From an uncultured Pseudomonadota bacterium (lineage in GTDB: Bacteria > Pseudomonadota > Gammaproteobacteria > Ga0077536): a DNA stretch of 60,948 bases. Below, in pieces: positions 35,055-45,121 of this stretch (positions within the stretch are counted from its first letter, which is position 1; the number at the start of each line of letters is the position of its first letter). The DNA lies in contig CAIKBL010000049.1 in assembly GCA_903825645.1 (NCBI GenBank), positions 1-60,948 on the forward strand, written 5' to 3'. Position numbers and translations under genes: made by a program. Under the pieces are notes generated by a model. It was given only the letters and a program-made list of their open reading frames with translations. It did no database searches and was not told the DNA's origin.

Positions 35055-36767
35055 ATGCGCCTGTCAAAACTCTTAATCCCGACGTTACGTGAATCTCCGG
35101 CCGATGCAGAAGTCATCAGCCACCAGTTAATGCTCCGCGCGGGCATGATTCGTCAGCTCGCTGCCGGCATCTATACCTGGCTGCCGCTGGGGCTGCGGGT
35201 CCTGCGTAAAGTGGAGGCAATCGTGCGAGAGGAAATGAACCGGGCGGGGGGGCAAGAATTGCTGATGTCTGGGGTCCTCCCGGCCGAGCTATGGCAGGAA
35301 TCAGGACGGTGGGATAAATACGGTCCCGAATTGTTACGCCTCACCGATCGTCACGATCGTGCGTTCTGTCTTGGGCCTACTCACGAAGAAATTATTACCG
35401 ATCTGATCCGTCGCGAGCTCAAGAGCTATAAGCAGCTGCCGGCCAACTTTTATCAGATTCAAACAAAATTCCGAGATGAGGTGCGACCGCGCTTCGGCAT
35501 CATGCGGGCGCGCGAATTCCTGATGAAGGACGCCTATTCATTTCATATCGATCGCGACTCCCTGCTTGAGACATACCAGGAGATGTTCGATACCTACTGC
35601 CGAATTTTTGACCGGATTGGTCTCAGCTATCGGGCCGTACTGGCGGATACGGGTAACATCGGCGGCTCAGGTTCGCATGAGTTCCATGTGCTGGCGGAAT
35701 CGGGGGAAGATCTCATCGCCTTCTCCACCAGTGGCCGTTTCGCCGCCAACGTCGAGATGGTGCCTGCTCCCGCGCCGACCACCCCCTGCCCCCCGCCCGG
35801 GCCGGCACATAGCCGCGTGGCCACGCCAACCCAGCATTCCATCGAGGAAGTCAGTCAGTTTCTCGGCGTCCCACCGGCGCGCTGCCTGAAAACTCTAGTC
35901 GTTGAAGGATTGGAGGGCACACTCGTGGCACTGGTCCTCAGAGGGGATCACGAGCTGAATGCCGTCAAGGCGGAAAAATTGCCTGGAGTGTCTAAGCCTC
36001 TGCGCTTTGCGCGCCCAGACCAGATTGCAGCCGTGATTGGCTGTGGACCCGGCTCTCTCGGTCCGGTCAATCTGAATATCCCCGTCTTCGTCGACCAAGC
36101 AGCGAGTGTTATCGGTGACTTCGTATGCGGTGCCAATGCGGCAGGCTTTCATTTACAGAACGTTAATTGGGCACGCGATCTACCGCTACCTGCGGTCGCC
36201 GACATCCGCAATGCGGTCGCCGGCGATCCGAGCCCCGATGGGGAAGGGATCCTCGAACTGAAACGAGGCATAGAGGTCGGTCATATCTTCCAGCTTGGCA
36301 CAAAATATAGCGAAGCGATGAAAGCAACCGTTCTCGACGAAAAAGGTAGCGCCGTCACCATGATGATGGGTTGTTACGGCATCGGGGTGTCGCGGATTGT
36401 GGCGGCCGCTATCGAGCAAAACCATGACGAGAAAGGGATCGTTTGGCCGGCGAGTATTGCGCCTTTTCAAGTCGCCATCGCACCCATCCATATGCATAAA
36501 TCAGAACGCTTGCGCCAAGCAGCGGAAGCGCTCTATACGCAATTTATTGATGCAGGCATCGACTGCCTTTTCTATGACAAAAATGAGCGTCCCGGGGTCA
36601 TGTTTGCCGATCTCGAGTTAATCGGCATCCCCTTCAGATTAGTCATCAGCGATCGTGGTCTCGACGCCGGCACGTTGGAATATAAGGCTCGGACTGATGA
36701 CGAGCCAGAACATGTACCTTTTGGTGAGGCCCTGCAGATCATTTTGCGCAAGTTGCCTCGCCGCTAA
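35055..36767 (+). CDS. proS: Prolyl-tRNA synthetase
   Basis: Charges tRNA-Pro in the cytoplasm. The ATG at 35055 gives [19 protein letters not shown] and a 570-residue protein, matching E. coli ProS; the frame is open upstream to 34899 but the extra 52 residues are not family-like. Class II motifs: motif 1 around [20 protein letters not shown], motif 2 with [21 protein letters not shown] (split at RFGIMR), and motif 3 [20 protein letters not shown] YbaK-type editing insertion lies between motifs 2 and 3 (about 225-400), which clears mischarged Ala-tRNA-Pro. A GATC/AGCC region upstream offers only a weak ribosome site. Confidence 0.96.
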   Translation: MRLSKLLIPTLRESPADAEVISHQLMLRAGMIRQLAAGIYTWLPLGLRVLRKVEAIVREEMNRAGGQELLMSGVLPAELWQESGRWDKYGPELLRLTDRHDRAFCLGPTHEEIITDLIRRELKSYKQLPANFYQIQTKFRDEVRPRFGIMRAREFLMKDAYSFHIDRDSLLETYQEMFDTYCRIFDRIGLSYRAVLADTGNIGGSGSHEFHVLAESGEDLIAFSTSGRFAANVEMVPAPAPTTPCPPPGPAHSRVATPTQHSIEEVSQFLGVPPARCLKTLVVEGLEGTLVALVLRGDHELNAVKAEKLPGVSKPLRFARPDQIAAVIGCGPGSLGPVNLNIPVFVDQAASVIGDFVCGANAAGFHLQNVNWARDLPLPAVADIRNAVAGDPSPDGEGILELKRGIEVGHIFQLGTKYSEAMKATVLDEKGSAVTMMMGCYGIGVSRIVAAAIEQNHDEKGIVWPASIAPFQVAIAPIHMHKSERLRQAAEALYTQFIDAGIDCLFYDKNERPGVMFADLELIGIPFRLVISDRGLDAGTLEYKARTDDEPEHVPFGEALQIILRKLPRR

Positions 36768-36806
36768 TCGGCTTATCACGCGATCCAACCTGCGCGAAAA
36801 ATTCTC

Positions 36807-37154
36807 ATGGAAACCACGATTTATCATAATCCTCGCTGCTCGAAATCGCGGGAAACACTGGCCCTGCTGATCGCCCACGGCATATCTCCCCGTGTCGTTG
36901 ACTACCAGAAAATAGCGCTCGACCGGGCAACCCTCAAGTCCATTTTGACAGCGTTGGGAACCCCCGCTCACGCGATTGTACGGAAGAGCGAGCCGGTCTT
37001 TCTGGCTGAAGTTCTAGACCAAGCGACGGAAGAGGGGCTGCTGGACGCGTTGGTCCGTTTTCCGATCTTGCTCGAACGTCCGATTGTAGTTGCCGGCACC
37101 CGTGCCGCTATCGGACGTCCCCCGGCTAATGTGCTGGCGCTCTTCGAGCGCTAG
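36807..37154 (+). CDS. ArsC/YfgD-family thioredoxin-fold protein
   Basis: Small reductase-like protein of the glutaredoxin-coupled arsenate reductase family, 115 residues. C11 in HNPRCSKSRETL is the conserved nucleophile, followed by VVDYQKIALDRATL and LLERPIVVAGTRAAIGRP, where the basic residues that bind the oxyanion are expected. Members without an ars operon, such as E. coli YfgD, have uncertain physiological roles, and no ars genes are present here, so arsenate reduction should not be assumed. In E. coli the yfgD gene is also near hda, as it is here, which supports the YfgD assignment. Confidence 0.85.
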   Translation: METTIYHNPRCSKSRETLALLIAHGISPRVVDYQKIALDRATLKSILTALGTPAHAIVRKSEPVFLAEVLDQATEEGLLDALVRFPILLERPIVVAGTRAAIGRPPANVLALFER

Positions 37155-37757
<603 letters not shown>

Positions 37758-37760
37758 TAT

Positions 37761-38474
37761 TTACGCTGGCGGCAGCCCCGTGCGGAGGACTTCCCGCACG
37801 AACGGCACGGTCAGTGGGCGCCCGGCCTGCAGTGAAGCCTGATCGAGCAAATCGAGGGCGGCGATAAGGTCGTGTAATTGACGGGGTAAACGTCGAATCA
37901 AAAAACTGGTGACTTGTTCCGAAAGCTCTATTCCGCGCGTACGGGCGATGGCCTGAAGAACGCGAAGCTTGTCGGCGTCATTGAGTTCGTCCAACTGAAA
38001 GATCAGCGCAGCAGTCAAACGAGACTGCAAATCCGGCAGCATAAAACCTATGGCCCCTGGCGTCTTGCGACCGGCGAATAGGAGCCGCCCATGCGCCGTG
38101 CTGCACCGATTGTAGAGATTGAACAGCGCTTCTTCCCACACGCTATCGCCGGCTACCGCCTCTATGTCATCAAGCGCCAACGCATCAATCTGGTGGAGTC
38201 CATCAAGCATCGTGGGACCGTGGGCAAGCAACTCGCGCAACGGGAGATACATCGCCCGTCGTCCTTGTTCGTGGACACGCCGCACCGCCGATTGCAGCAA
38301 GTGCGACTTTCCCGTACCCGGGACGCCCCAGAGGCCGATACACCAGGGCGCGCGCCCCACCGACCACGCTTCGAGCGACTGCCGAGGCTGTCGATTGCCC
38401 TCGCCTAGGAAATCGGCAAAGTCGGCATGGGGCGGGTTGAACAGCCCGAGTGTAAGTTGCGTGACTTCAGTCAT
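37761..38474 (-). CDS. hda: DnaA-homologous regulatory protein Hda
   Basis: AAA+ protein that stimulates hydrolysis of DnaA-bound ATP on the sliding clamp and so prevents over-initiation of replication. The 237 residues begin MTEVTQLTLGLFNPPHADFA, containing the clamp-binding QLTLGLF motif. Walker A is modified but recognisable (LWGVPGTGKSHLLQSA), Walker B is ALALDDIEA, and sensor regions follow (LLFAGRKTP, LQSRLTAALIFQL). It lacks the DNA-binding domain of DnaA. The start overlaps the upstream PerM-like permease gene by four bases (ATGA), as in other gammaproteobacteria. Confidence 0.94.
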   Translation of the reverse strand: MTEVTQLTLGLFNPPHADFADFLGEGNRQPRQSLEAWSVGRAPWCIGLWGVPGTGKSHLLQSAVRRVHEQGRRAMYLPLRELLAHGPTMLDGLHQIDALALDDIEAVAGDSVWEEALFNLYNRCSTAHGRLLFAGRKTPGAIGFMLPDLQSRLTAALIFQLDELNDADKLRVLQAIARTRGIELSEQVTSFLIRRLPRQLHDLIAALDLLDQASLQAGRPLTVPFVREVLRTGLPPA

Positions 38475-39553
38475 TCTTCCCGCGCGGACGCAGGTGCTTG
38501 CGTATAGAGTCGGCTGCGCAAGTACTCCCGGTGTGAGAAACGTAGTAATACCACCAGCGAAGCCGCTACAGGCAATGCGAGCAAAACGCCGAGGAAACCG
38601 AACAACTGACCGCCGGCCATGACGGCAAAAATAACAGCGACGGGGTGCAATCCGATCCGATCGCCTACTAGCAAAGGCGAGAGCACCATGCCCTCCATCA
38701 GTTGGCCAACACCGAAAACGCCGAAGGCGGCTATCAGATGCCCCGGATCTCCATATTGCAGAAGAGAAGCCACGCTCGCGAGTAACATGCCTACGATCAC
38801 ACCAAGATAGGGAACAAAGCTGACTAGCCCCGCGGTCATCCCGACTGCAAACGCCAATTCAAGACCCACTAACCACAAGCCGGTAACATAGATCACGGCC
38901 AGCACCGTCATCACCGTCAATTGGCCACGCAAGAATTCGGCCAGCACCGCATCGATTTCGCGCATGATGAGCCGAATCCTCGGCTCGACGGCACGCGGCA
39001 GCAGCGCATCGACACCGTTGACCAGCCCGGCCCAGTCCCGAAGCAGATAGAACGTCACTACGGGCACCAGTAACAGAAAACTGACCCAGTCGAATACCCG
39101 CTGACCCGAATGCCCCAAATCCAGCGCCAACTGTTGAACAAGGGTTCCGAGCTCCTTCCAGTGGCCGATAAGCGTCTGTTTGAGCAAATCTGTGTCGATA
39201 CTAAGCGTAATTCCAAGCTGGCCCGATAACCGCGGCAGCAACCAGGTTTGCAGCCAGTCGATAGCCTGCGGGGTCTTGGTGATGGCCAGGGCGATTTGGC
39301 GCTCAAGTGCAGGAACAAGGACCAACATAGCCCCACTCCCCAGCACGAGCATCACGACAAACACAAGCGCAACGCCGGCTACCCGCGATAGACCTAGGCG
39401 TTCGACCCGACTGACCAGTGGATTACCGAGATAGGCTAACAATGCGCTGAAAAAAAATGGCGTCAACACCGGCGCAAGCTGAAACAACAACCAACCGAGC
39501 GCGCCGATGCTCGCGAGCAGGAGCCATTTCTGAGAGTCGGTAAGTTGCAACAT
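38471..39553 (-). CDS. PerM/AI-2E transporter family membrane protein
   Basis: Inner-membrane protein of about 360 residues with seven or eight hydrophobic segments, including the family's LLFQLAPVLTPFFFSALLAYLG region, a soluble middle part (about 95-150), and the conserved VSFVPYLGVIVGML and VLSPLLVGDRIGLHPVAVIFA. Substrates proposed for this family range from autoinducer-2 to ions; none can be inferred here. The ATG at 39553 is preferred although a GTG at 39568 is possible and neither has a strong ribosome site. It lies between the DUF2066 gene and hda, a conserved gammaproteobacterial trio. Confidence 0.88.
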   Translation of the reverse strand: MLQLTDSQKWLLLASIGALGWLLFQLAPVLTPFFFSALLAYLGNPLVSRVERLGLSRVAGVALVFVVMLVLGSGAMLVLVPALERQIALAITKTPQAIDWLQTWLLPRLSGQLGITLSIDTDLLKQTLIGHWKELGTLVQQLALDLGHSGQRVFDWVSFLLLVPVVTFYLLRDWAGLVNGVDALLPRAVEPRIRLIMREIDAVLAEFLRGQLTVMTVLAVIYVTGLWLVGLELAFAVGMTAGLVSFVPYLGVIVGMLLASVASLLQYGDPGHLIAAFGVFGVGQLMEGMVLSPLLVGDRIGLHPVAVIFAVMAGGQLFGFLGVLLALPVAASLVVLLRFSHREYLRSRLYTQAPASAREE

Positions 39554-39573
39554 AGAGGAAACCCACACGGTAT

Positions 39574-40614
39574 TCAGGGTGAAAGAAGGCGATAGTGAGA
39601 TGCCGAATCCGGGTTCGCTGCGAGTATTTGGCCGAAACCTATACCCTGCGCAAGCGCCGGGAGACCGCCGTGTGCCATCACCCGAAGGGTTAGCGTATTT
39701 CCCTCAACGCCTAGCACCTCAACCCGGCTCACGACGTCAAGATGGCTGAGATAATTCAGTGCACGCCCGTAGGCATCCGCGGAAGTCACTCCTTCGACCC
39801 AGAGATCGATAACGCCTGGCGATCCCGTATCGACGGATTGCAGGTAGTGCTGGGCTACCGAATCGAATACCTTGTCGAGACTTGAAACCACAAGGGGAAT
39901 TGGCAATTCGCCGGTCGCCTCTCCTTGCTGGACATCTGCGTCAATCGCGAGCTGCCAGCGGGCGCGCCAGCCTGAGCCGTCGAGCACCGGCGCGATCAGC
40001 AAAACTAGCCGGGCCGGCGCTCCGGCGCGGCTAGCCAGCGCGCCTAGGCCGGCGAAGAGTTCATCCTCTGTTGTGGCCGAGCCGAGCAACGGACCCGCCG
40101 CGTCATAGGTTACCGGGCGCAGTGGTATTGCCCGTATCGTCGCTTGACGGGTAAGGCTATCAAAAACTTCCCGCGTCGCCGGTTCCGGTGTGACGTGTCG
40201 ACCTGTCGCGTCGGTGAAAACCAGCCAGACGGCGACCTCCGGGCGCTCCTTACCCCAGACCGAGACACCCCGCTCGCGGAGGACCTTGATGATGGCGGGA
40301 AGATCGAAATCCGCACGTAGCGTCCGCATGCCGTCCGGATCACGGGCATAACCAAATAGCGTGTTGTACTGCTTTGCGTGGCTGCGCAACTTTCCCAACG
40401 ATGGCAGATTTGCCACCTCGTGGGTACCCGTCAGCCTAGTCAGTACGATCTGGAACGCGGCGCTGAGCGCTCGGGCCAACTCTGCTTCCGAGTCATCAGC
40501 GATCGGGACTGAGACTGTGCCGAGCTCCGCCACGGACGCCGCGAGCAACAAGGGTGCGAAAAAAACAAGAAGAAGGCCGGCAAAGAGTCGGCGCGAGCGG
40601 ATAATGCTGAGCAT
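39574..40614 (-). CDS. DUF2066 domain protein, secreted
   Basis: Uncharacterised exported protein of 346 residues. A clear signal peptide (SRRLFAGLLLVFFAPLLLAAS) is followed by the DUF2066 pattern: VSVPIADDSEAELARALSAA, then QIVLTRLTGTHEV, YARDPDGMRTLRADFD, and VLRERGVSVWGKERPEVAVWLV (split at WGKERPE). The domain is restricted to proteobacteria and usually sits next to purM and the perM-hda genes, as here; its role is unknown. It diverges from purM across 114 bases that must include both promoters. Confidence 0.86.
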   Translation of the reverse strand: MLSIIRSRRLFAGLLLVFFAPLLLAASVAELGTVSVPIADDSEAELARALSAAFQIVLTRLTGTHEVANLPSLGKLRSHAKQYNTLFGYARDPDGMRTLRADFDLPAIIKVLRERGVSVWGKERPEVAVWLVFTDATGRHVTPEPATREVFDSLTRQATIRAIPLRPVTYDAAGPLLGSATTEDELFAGLGALASRAGAPARLVLLIAPVLDGSGWRARWQLAIDADVQQGEATGELPIPLVVSSLDKVFDSVAQHYLQSVDTGSPGVIDLWVEGVTSADAYGRALNYLSHLDVVSRVEVLGVEGNTLTLRVMAHGGLPALAQGIGFGQILAANPDSASHYRLLSP

Positions 40615-40728
40615 AAGCGCACGCTATTGAAGCGGTTGCGGCAAGTCAAGGTGCAGTGGGGTTCAGCCGGAAGTTGAGACAAGGCATCAACTGTTTACGG
40701 TCTCTACTGCGGCCTTTACCATGAGCGC

Positions 40729-41808
40729 ATGACAAAGCCCCCTGAATCTCCGCTTAGCTATCGTGACGCCGGCGTCGATATTGACGCCGGTGCCGCACTC
40801 ATTGAACGCATCAAGCCTGCCGCAAAGGCCACTGCCCGTGAAGGGGTTATGGGGGGGCTTGGCGGCTTCGGCGGGCTCTTCAAGCTCGCGGCCACCCGGT
40901 TTAAAGACCCCATTTTGGTCTCCTCCACTGACGGCGTGGGCACGAAGCTGAAACTTGCCATTGAGATGAACCGACACGACACCATCGGCATCGATTTGGT
41001 CGCCATGTGTGTCAATGACGTCCTCGTCCAAGGCGCAGAGCCGCTTTTCTTTCTCGACTATTTCGCCACCGGCGCGCTTGATGTCGGCACGGCAGCCACC
41101 GTTATCACGGGGATAGCCGCCGGTTGCCGCGAGGCGAACTGTGCGCTGCTCGGCGGTGAAACGGCCGAAATGCCCGACATGTATGCCACGGCGCATTACG
41201 ATCTCGCCGGATTCGTCGTCGGCGCGGTAGAAAGCACGGGAATGATCGACGGCAGCCAGATTCAGCCCGGCGATCACGTCCTTGCCCTAACCTCGAGCGG
41301 CATCCATTCGAATGGTTATTCCCTAGTCCGCCGAATCTTGGCGCAAAGTGGTGTTGCCATGGACGTGTCAGTCCAATCGCTCATCCCAGATTGTGCCGAT
41401 CAGCGTCCGCTGGGTGAGGCCCTACTCACCCCTACCCGCATCTACGTCCGTTCTTTACTGGCGGCATTTGAAAAATTCACAATCCGTGGACTGGCCCACA
41501 TCACGGGTGGCGGGATCACCGATAACCTCCCCCGCGTGTTACCGGACGGCATGGGCGCCGTCATTGATCTGACAACGTGGCGTCTCCCACCCCTGTTCCG
41601 CTGGTTACAGATGAGCGGGCCGGTCACGGAAACGGAAATGCTACGGACATTCAACTGCGGTCTCGGCATGCTGGTGATCGTCGCACCCGACGACGTCGAT
41701 CCTGTCACTGAATTTCTACAGGCCGCCGGTGAAACGGTATTCGGGATTGGTCGAATCGAAGCTAGTTGTGCTGCCGAACGCGTTCGTTACCTACACACAC
41801 TCGCCTGA
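40729..41808 (+). CDS. purM: Phosphoribosylformylglycinamidine cyclo-ligase
   Basis: Fifth enzyme of purine synthesis, closing the imidazole ring to give AIR with ATP. The 359 residues begin [21 protein letters not shown] (split at DAGVDIDAG). Other signatures are [51 protein letters not shown] and [18 protein letters not shown]. No strong ribosome site is seen, but a three-codon frame ATG-AGC-GCA-TGA (40721-40732) ends exactly over the purM ATG and may re-initiate. purN, usually next, is missing: trmJ follows in the opposite direction 19 bases away. Confidence 0.95.
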   Translation: MTKPPESPLSYRDAGVDIDAGAALIERIKPAAKATAREGVMGGLGGFGGLFKLAATRFKDPILVSSTDGVGTKLKLAIEMNRHDTIGIDLVAMCVNDVLVQGAEPLFFLDYFATGALDVGTAATVITGIAAGCREANCALLGGETAEMPDMYATAHYDLAGFVVGAVESTGMIDGSQIQPGDHVLALTSSGIHSNGYSLVRRILAQSGVAMDVSVQSLIPDCADQRPLGEALLTPTRIYVRSLLAAFEKFTIRGLAHITGGGITDNLPRVLPDGMGAVIDLTTWRLPPLFRWLQMSGPVTETEMLRTFNCGLGMLVIVAPDDVDPVTEFLQAAGETVFGIGRIEASCAAERVRYLHTLA

Positions 41809-41827
41809 GCGACCGTTACCCCGTCAC

Positions 41828-42598
41828 CTAGGTTTCTGGCGGAATCAAGGATTCGTCTATGGCCGTGCAGAAACCGCGCAATATGCGCACCTCACTTCGT
41901 TTCAAGTCACTTCGATGCAGCAGGCGCTGCAGCCTGATCGGGAGCAATTTGGGCCGTGAGGGATTATAGAAACCCACCTGCGCCATGACACGCATCAGGT
42001 GGGCGATCCCGTTGGCGACTTCCTCGGTGGTGGCGAAAGGCTCGTCATCCACCGGCGCCGATGCACGCTCACCAAGCGCGGCCAAACGAAGTTCATAACT
42101 ACAGATTTGGACTGCTTGCGCCAGATTCAGCGAACTGAACTGCTCATCGGTCGGGATCCGGATCACTCGTTGACACCAGGCAAGCTCCTCATTTGACAGG
42201 CCAGACTGCTCTCGCCCAAACACTATCGCGCAGCGTGTGTCTGACGGTAGCATCGAAAGCTCACTCGCCAGCGCGCGAGGCGTCCCCACCGGCCATTCCA
42301 AATGGCGTGAACGCGCTGTCGTGCCGACCACCATACCGCAGTCCGCAATCGCGGTCTCAAGCCGATCGTGACGCCGCGCGCGCATCAGTACGTCATCGGC
42401 ACCAGAGGCGCGCGCAGTCGCGGCAGCGGAGGGGAATTCTCGGGGGTTAACGAGATCTAGACGGGACAACCCCATGGTCTTCATTGCCCGCGCCGCGGCT
42501 CCGATATTCCCCGGATGTGAGGTCTCTATCAGCACAATACGCACCCGAGACAATAAGGGAACAGTATCGATAGTTGCCTCGTGCCCGTCATTTTCCAT
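41828..42598 (-). CDS. trmJ: tRNA (cytidine/uridine-2'-O)-methyltransferase TrmJ
   Basis: SPOUT enzyme that methylates the ribose of tRNA nucleotide 32. From the ATG at 42598 it has 256 residues. Family motifs: RIVLIETSHPGNIGAAARAMKTMGL (split at GNIGAA), LVNPREFPSAAATARASGADDVL, and the SAM-binding knot CAIVFGREQSGLSNEELAWC and FSSLNLAQAVQICSYEL. The frame is open to 42661, but that start would lie inside suhB on the other strand. It converges with purM and diverges from suhB over a 57-base gap, the usual trmJ-suhB arrangement. Confidence 0.93.
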   Translation of the reverse strand: MENDGHEATIDTVPLLSRVRIVLIETSHPGNIGAAARAMKTMGLSRLDLVNPREFPSAAATARASGADDVLMRARRHDRLETAIADCGMVVGTTARSRHLEWPVGTPRALASELSMLPSDTRCAIVFGREQSGLSNEELAWCQRVIRIPTDEQFSSLNLAQAVQICSYELRLAALGERASAPVDDEPFATTEEVANGIAHLMRVMAQVGFYNPSRPKLLPIRLQRLLHRSDLKRSEVRILRGFCTAIDESLIPPET

Positions 42599-42655
42599 CG
42601 CTTCGCGCCCTATATCCGTTAAGATTGGCCGCCATTGTAGACGTGAAGTATCGCC

Positions 42656-43441
42656 ATGCATCCCATGCTGAACATTGCCGTGCGCGCGGCACGCCGCGCC
42701 GGAACCATCATTCTGCGGAGTCAGGCGCGGATGGACACCGTAAAAGTTGATTCAAAAGGCCGTCGCGACTATGTCTCGACGACTGACCAAACCGCCGAGG
42801 CGGCGATCATCGATACGCTGATCAAGGCATATCCCGATCACGAAATCCTCGCCGAAGAATCCGGCTCGGGTGGGAAGAGCGACTACGTGTGGATCATCGA
42901 CCCGCTCGACGGTACCACTAATTATCTGCACACCTACCCCCAGTTCGCGGTTTCCATTGCGCTCGCCGTCAAAGGTCAAGTCGAACAAGCCGTGGTCTAT
43001 GATCCGCTCCGAGACGAGCTCTTCACGGCAACCCGTGGGGCCGGTGCTCAATTGAACGATCGCAAGCTGCGGGTCAGTCGTTGCCGCACACTGGACAGCG
43101 CCCTGTTAGCTACCGGATTCCCCGTACATAACGAGTCGATGATCGACCCTTGCCTGAAATCATTCGGTGCGTTTCTACACCGTGCTGACGACGTTCGCCA
43201 GGCAGGTGCCGCATGCCTGGATCTGGCTTATGTCGCGGCTGGTCGGCTGGATGGTTACTGGGAATACGCCCTGAAGCCCTGGGAGCTCGCTGCCGGCGTA
43301 CTCATCGTCTCGGAGGCGGGCGGCATGGTGGGTCCCATTGACGAGCACCAGACTCTGTTGGCGACCGGACATGTACTCGCTGCCACCCCGCGTATATTCG
43401 ACGAAATGCGTGGGATTCTATTAGCTCACCCTGTTGCTTAA
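42656..43441 (+). CDS. suhB: Inositol-1-monophosphatase SuhB
   Basis: Mg2+-dependent phosphatase of the inositol monophosphatase family; in E. coli SuhB also joins the ribosomal antitermination complex that supports rRNA transcription. The 261 residues start MHPMLNIAVRAARRAG, nearly identical to E. coli. Metal-binding motifs are ILAEESG, WIIDPLDGTTNYLHTYP and the C-terminal WELAAGVLIVSEAGG; the usual Asp in the last motif (PWDxAAG) is Glu here, as in E. coli-type proteins it varies. It diverges from trmJ and converges on the GT-C-like gene 26 bases beyond. Confidence 0.94.
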   Translation: MHPMLNIAVRAARRAGTIILRSQARMDTVKVDSKGRRDYVSTTDQTAEAAIIDTLIKAYPDHEILAEESGSGGKSDYVWIIDPLDGTTNYLHTYPQFAVSIALAVKGQVEQAVVYDPLRDELFTATRGAGAQLNDRKLRVSRCRTLDSALLATGFPVHNESMIDPCLKSFGAFLHRADDVRQAGAACLDLAYVAAGRLDGYWEYALKPWELAAGVLIVSEAGGMVGPIDEHQTLLATGHVLAATPRIFDEMRGILLAHPVA

Positions 43442-43466
43442 AGCGGAGAACTGGATCACCCCACGG

Positions 43467-45008
43467 CTAATTCGGCACCCGTCCTCGAGTGGTACCGTTC
43501 CGGGAGTCGGTCACGCCACCAAGAGGGGGCTGGTCATTTTCCGGATACTGCACCAGAACCCCACCGATCCCTTCCGGCACCCTCGCGGTAAGAATCACTA
43601 AATTGGGCTGCCACAGTGCTCGCGCGCTGTCGACAATCCTTCGGTCACTGAGCAGCAGATGAAATCGACAACTCGGCAAGGACGTCCGCGCCGCGCCAAC
43701 GGGGGGCATCCAACTTAAGCGGCGCGCGTAGAACATCACCGCCTGAGGCTCTGCGGCATAAATGCAATCACCCGGTGGGACTCGAGCCCCTGCCTCGTCC
43801 ATCAGATGACGCATCGCCTGTTTAAGCGTCAGATCGCGAATCGCCGCGGTCATATCAGGCGTCGCGAGCCAATAGCGGCTCATCCGAAATGCTTCCAGCG
43901 CTGGCGGCAATTCAGGTGACTGGTAGCGGATCGCCATCCGGTACAAAGTCGGTAACAAACCGATTAAGAGCAGCAACGGCGGAACCCACAGCGCATGCCT
44001 GAGCCCTCGTGAGGTCAATCGTTCTAAGCATGCATGCGTGCCTAGTCCACTATAGATGAGCGCTAACCCAACTAACGGATAGAGCAACCGCGTCATCACC
44101 TCAGGAAAAGGCCAAATCACAAGGACGGCGAGGTAACTTCCGACATACACAGCATCGAGCTTCCAAGCGCGCAGACGCAACCACCATCCAGTCAGCATAA
44201 GCGGGAGCAGCAGCGCACTAATGACGTTCACCGAAGCGATTTGATCGGGTGAAAAAAGTTCCCACCAGCTGGTTTGCATTTTCGCCAGATTACCGACAAA
44301 CACGGCAAGGGCATCGTGGTAGTCATGCACCCTCGATTGCCAGACTCGGACATAAATAGCCCCCCCCCGCGCGCCAAGAAACGCTGCAAGAATAAGGGGC
44401 AGGACGGCGAGGAGTAACGTCGGCCAGGCGCGGCGACAGCCGCGCCTGGCCAGCACAAACGCTAAAGCAATCACCAGGACTGCGCCGAGGCTGCGTGTTA
44501 CGGTAGCGGCACCGCCGAAGAGCGCGACACCCCACCACCACGCCGGTTGCCGTTCGGCATGCTCGGCCATGATCAGCGCCGTCGACACCCACAAAAGATA
44601 GGCGAACTCGCTCCAGATTTCCGTACTCATGTACACGGTAGCCGGCATCAGCGCGCAAATCCAAAGCATCAGCAGAACGCTGGGGACACTCCTGCACAAT
44701 ACCCAAGCGAGTCGCGTGAAACTTAAAAAGCCGGCGCACATTAGTATGTTCTGCCAGAGGTGTGCGACGGGGAGTGACCGCGAGCCGCCGCCCACCAAGC
44801 CGAGAATAAGTGGGTACAAAGGGGGGAAATGACTCGCCCGGTGCACGTACGTGACAACCGACTCCACGAACGGCTGTGGTGCCCAATAATCGGCCATCAG
44901 CAAATACAACGCGTCGTCGGCCTGGAAGCCGACAAGCTCAGTCCCACAGGCGTGGGTCAGATAACCGGCAGCGATCAGCAGCACGCTGAACAGTCCCCAA
45001 CGAAACAT
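43467..45008 (-). CDS. GT-C-like multi-pass membrane protein (copy 2 of tandem pair)
   Basis: An integral membrane protein of 513 residues from the ATG at 45008, with about ten to twelve hydrophobic segments. The first periplasmic loop carries GFQADDALYLLMADYW: an acidic pair in this position is the catalytic signature of GT-C glycosyltransferases (PMT/ArnT type), which use polyprenyl-phosphate sugars. HFPPLYPLILGLV and LVIWPFPEVMTRLLYPL are shared with the next gene upstream, and a soluble C-terminal part of about 110 residues follows. The acceptor is unknown. It is the downstream member of a same-strand pair, 113 bases from its paralogue, and converges with suhB. Confidence 0.75.
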   Translation of the reverse strand: MFRWGLFSVLLIAAGYLTHACGTELVGFQADDALYLLMADYWAPQPFVESVVTYVHRASHFPPLYPLILGLVGGGSRSLPVAHLWQNILMCAGFLSFTRLAWVLCRSVPSVLLMLWICALMPATVYMSTEIWSEFAYLLWVSTALIMAEHAERQPAWWWGVALFGGAATVTRSLGAVLVIALAFVLARRGCRRAWPTLLLAVLPLILAAFLGARGGAIYVRVWQSRVHDYHDALAVFVGNLAKMQTSWWELFSPDQIASVNVISALLLPLMLTGWWLRLRAWKLDAVYVGSYLAVLVIWPFPEVMTRLLYPLVGLALIYSGLGTHACLERLTSRGLRHALWVPPLLLLIGLLPTLYRMAIRYQSPELPPALEAFRMSRYWLATPDMTAAIRDLTLKQAMRHLMDEAGARVPPGDCIYAAEPQAVMFYARRLSWMPPVGAARTSLPSCRFHLLLSDRRIVDSARALWQPNLVILTARVPEGIGGVLVQYPENDQPPLGGVTDSRNGTTRGRVPN

Positions 45009-45121
45009 GGCCCGGGCGTCGGCAGATACGCTCAATCCGCTGCCCCTGCGCACAGCCAATCAGGCACGTCCAGGCGCTCCAGCCAAGGACCACGGATCTA
45101 AAATTCGCTCGGCATTCTTTT

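Noticed and set aside
34676-35146. A 156-codon minus-strand frame upstream of ilvB
   Set aside because: It runs antisense into the conserved start of proS and overlaps the ilvB start; composition is not protein-like.
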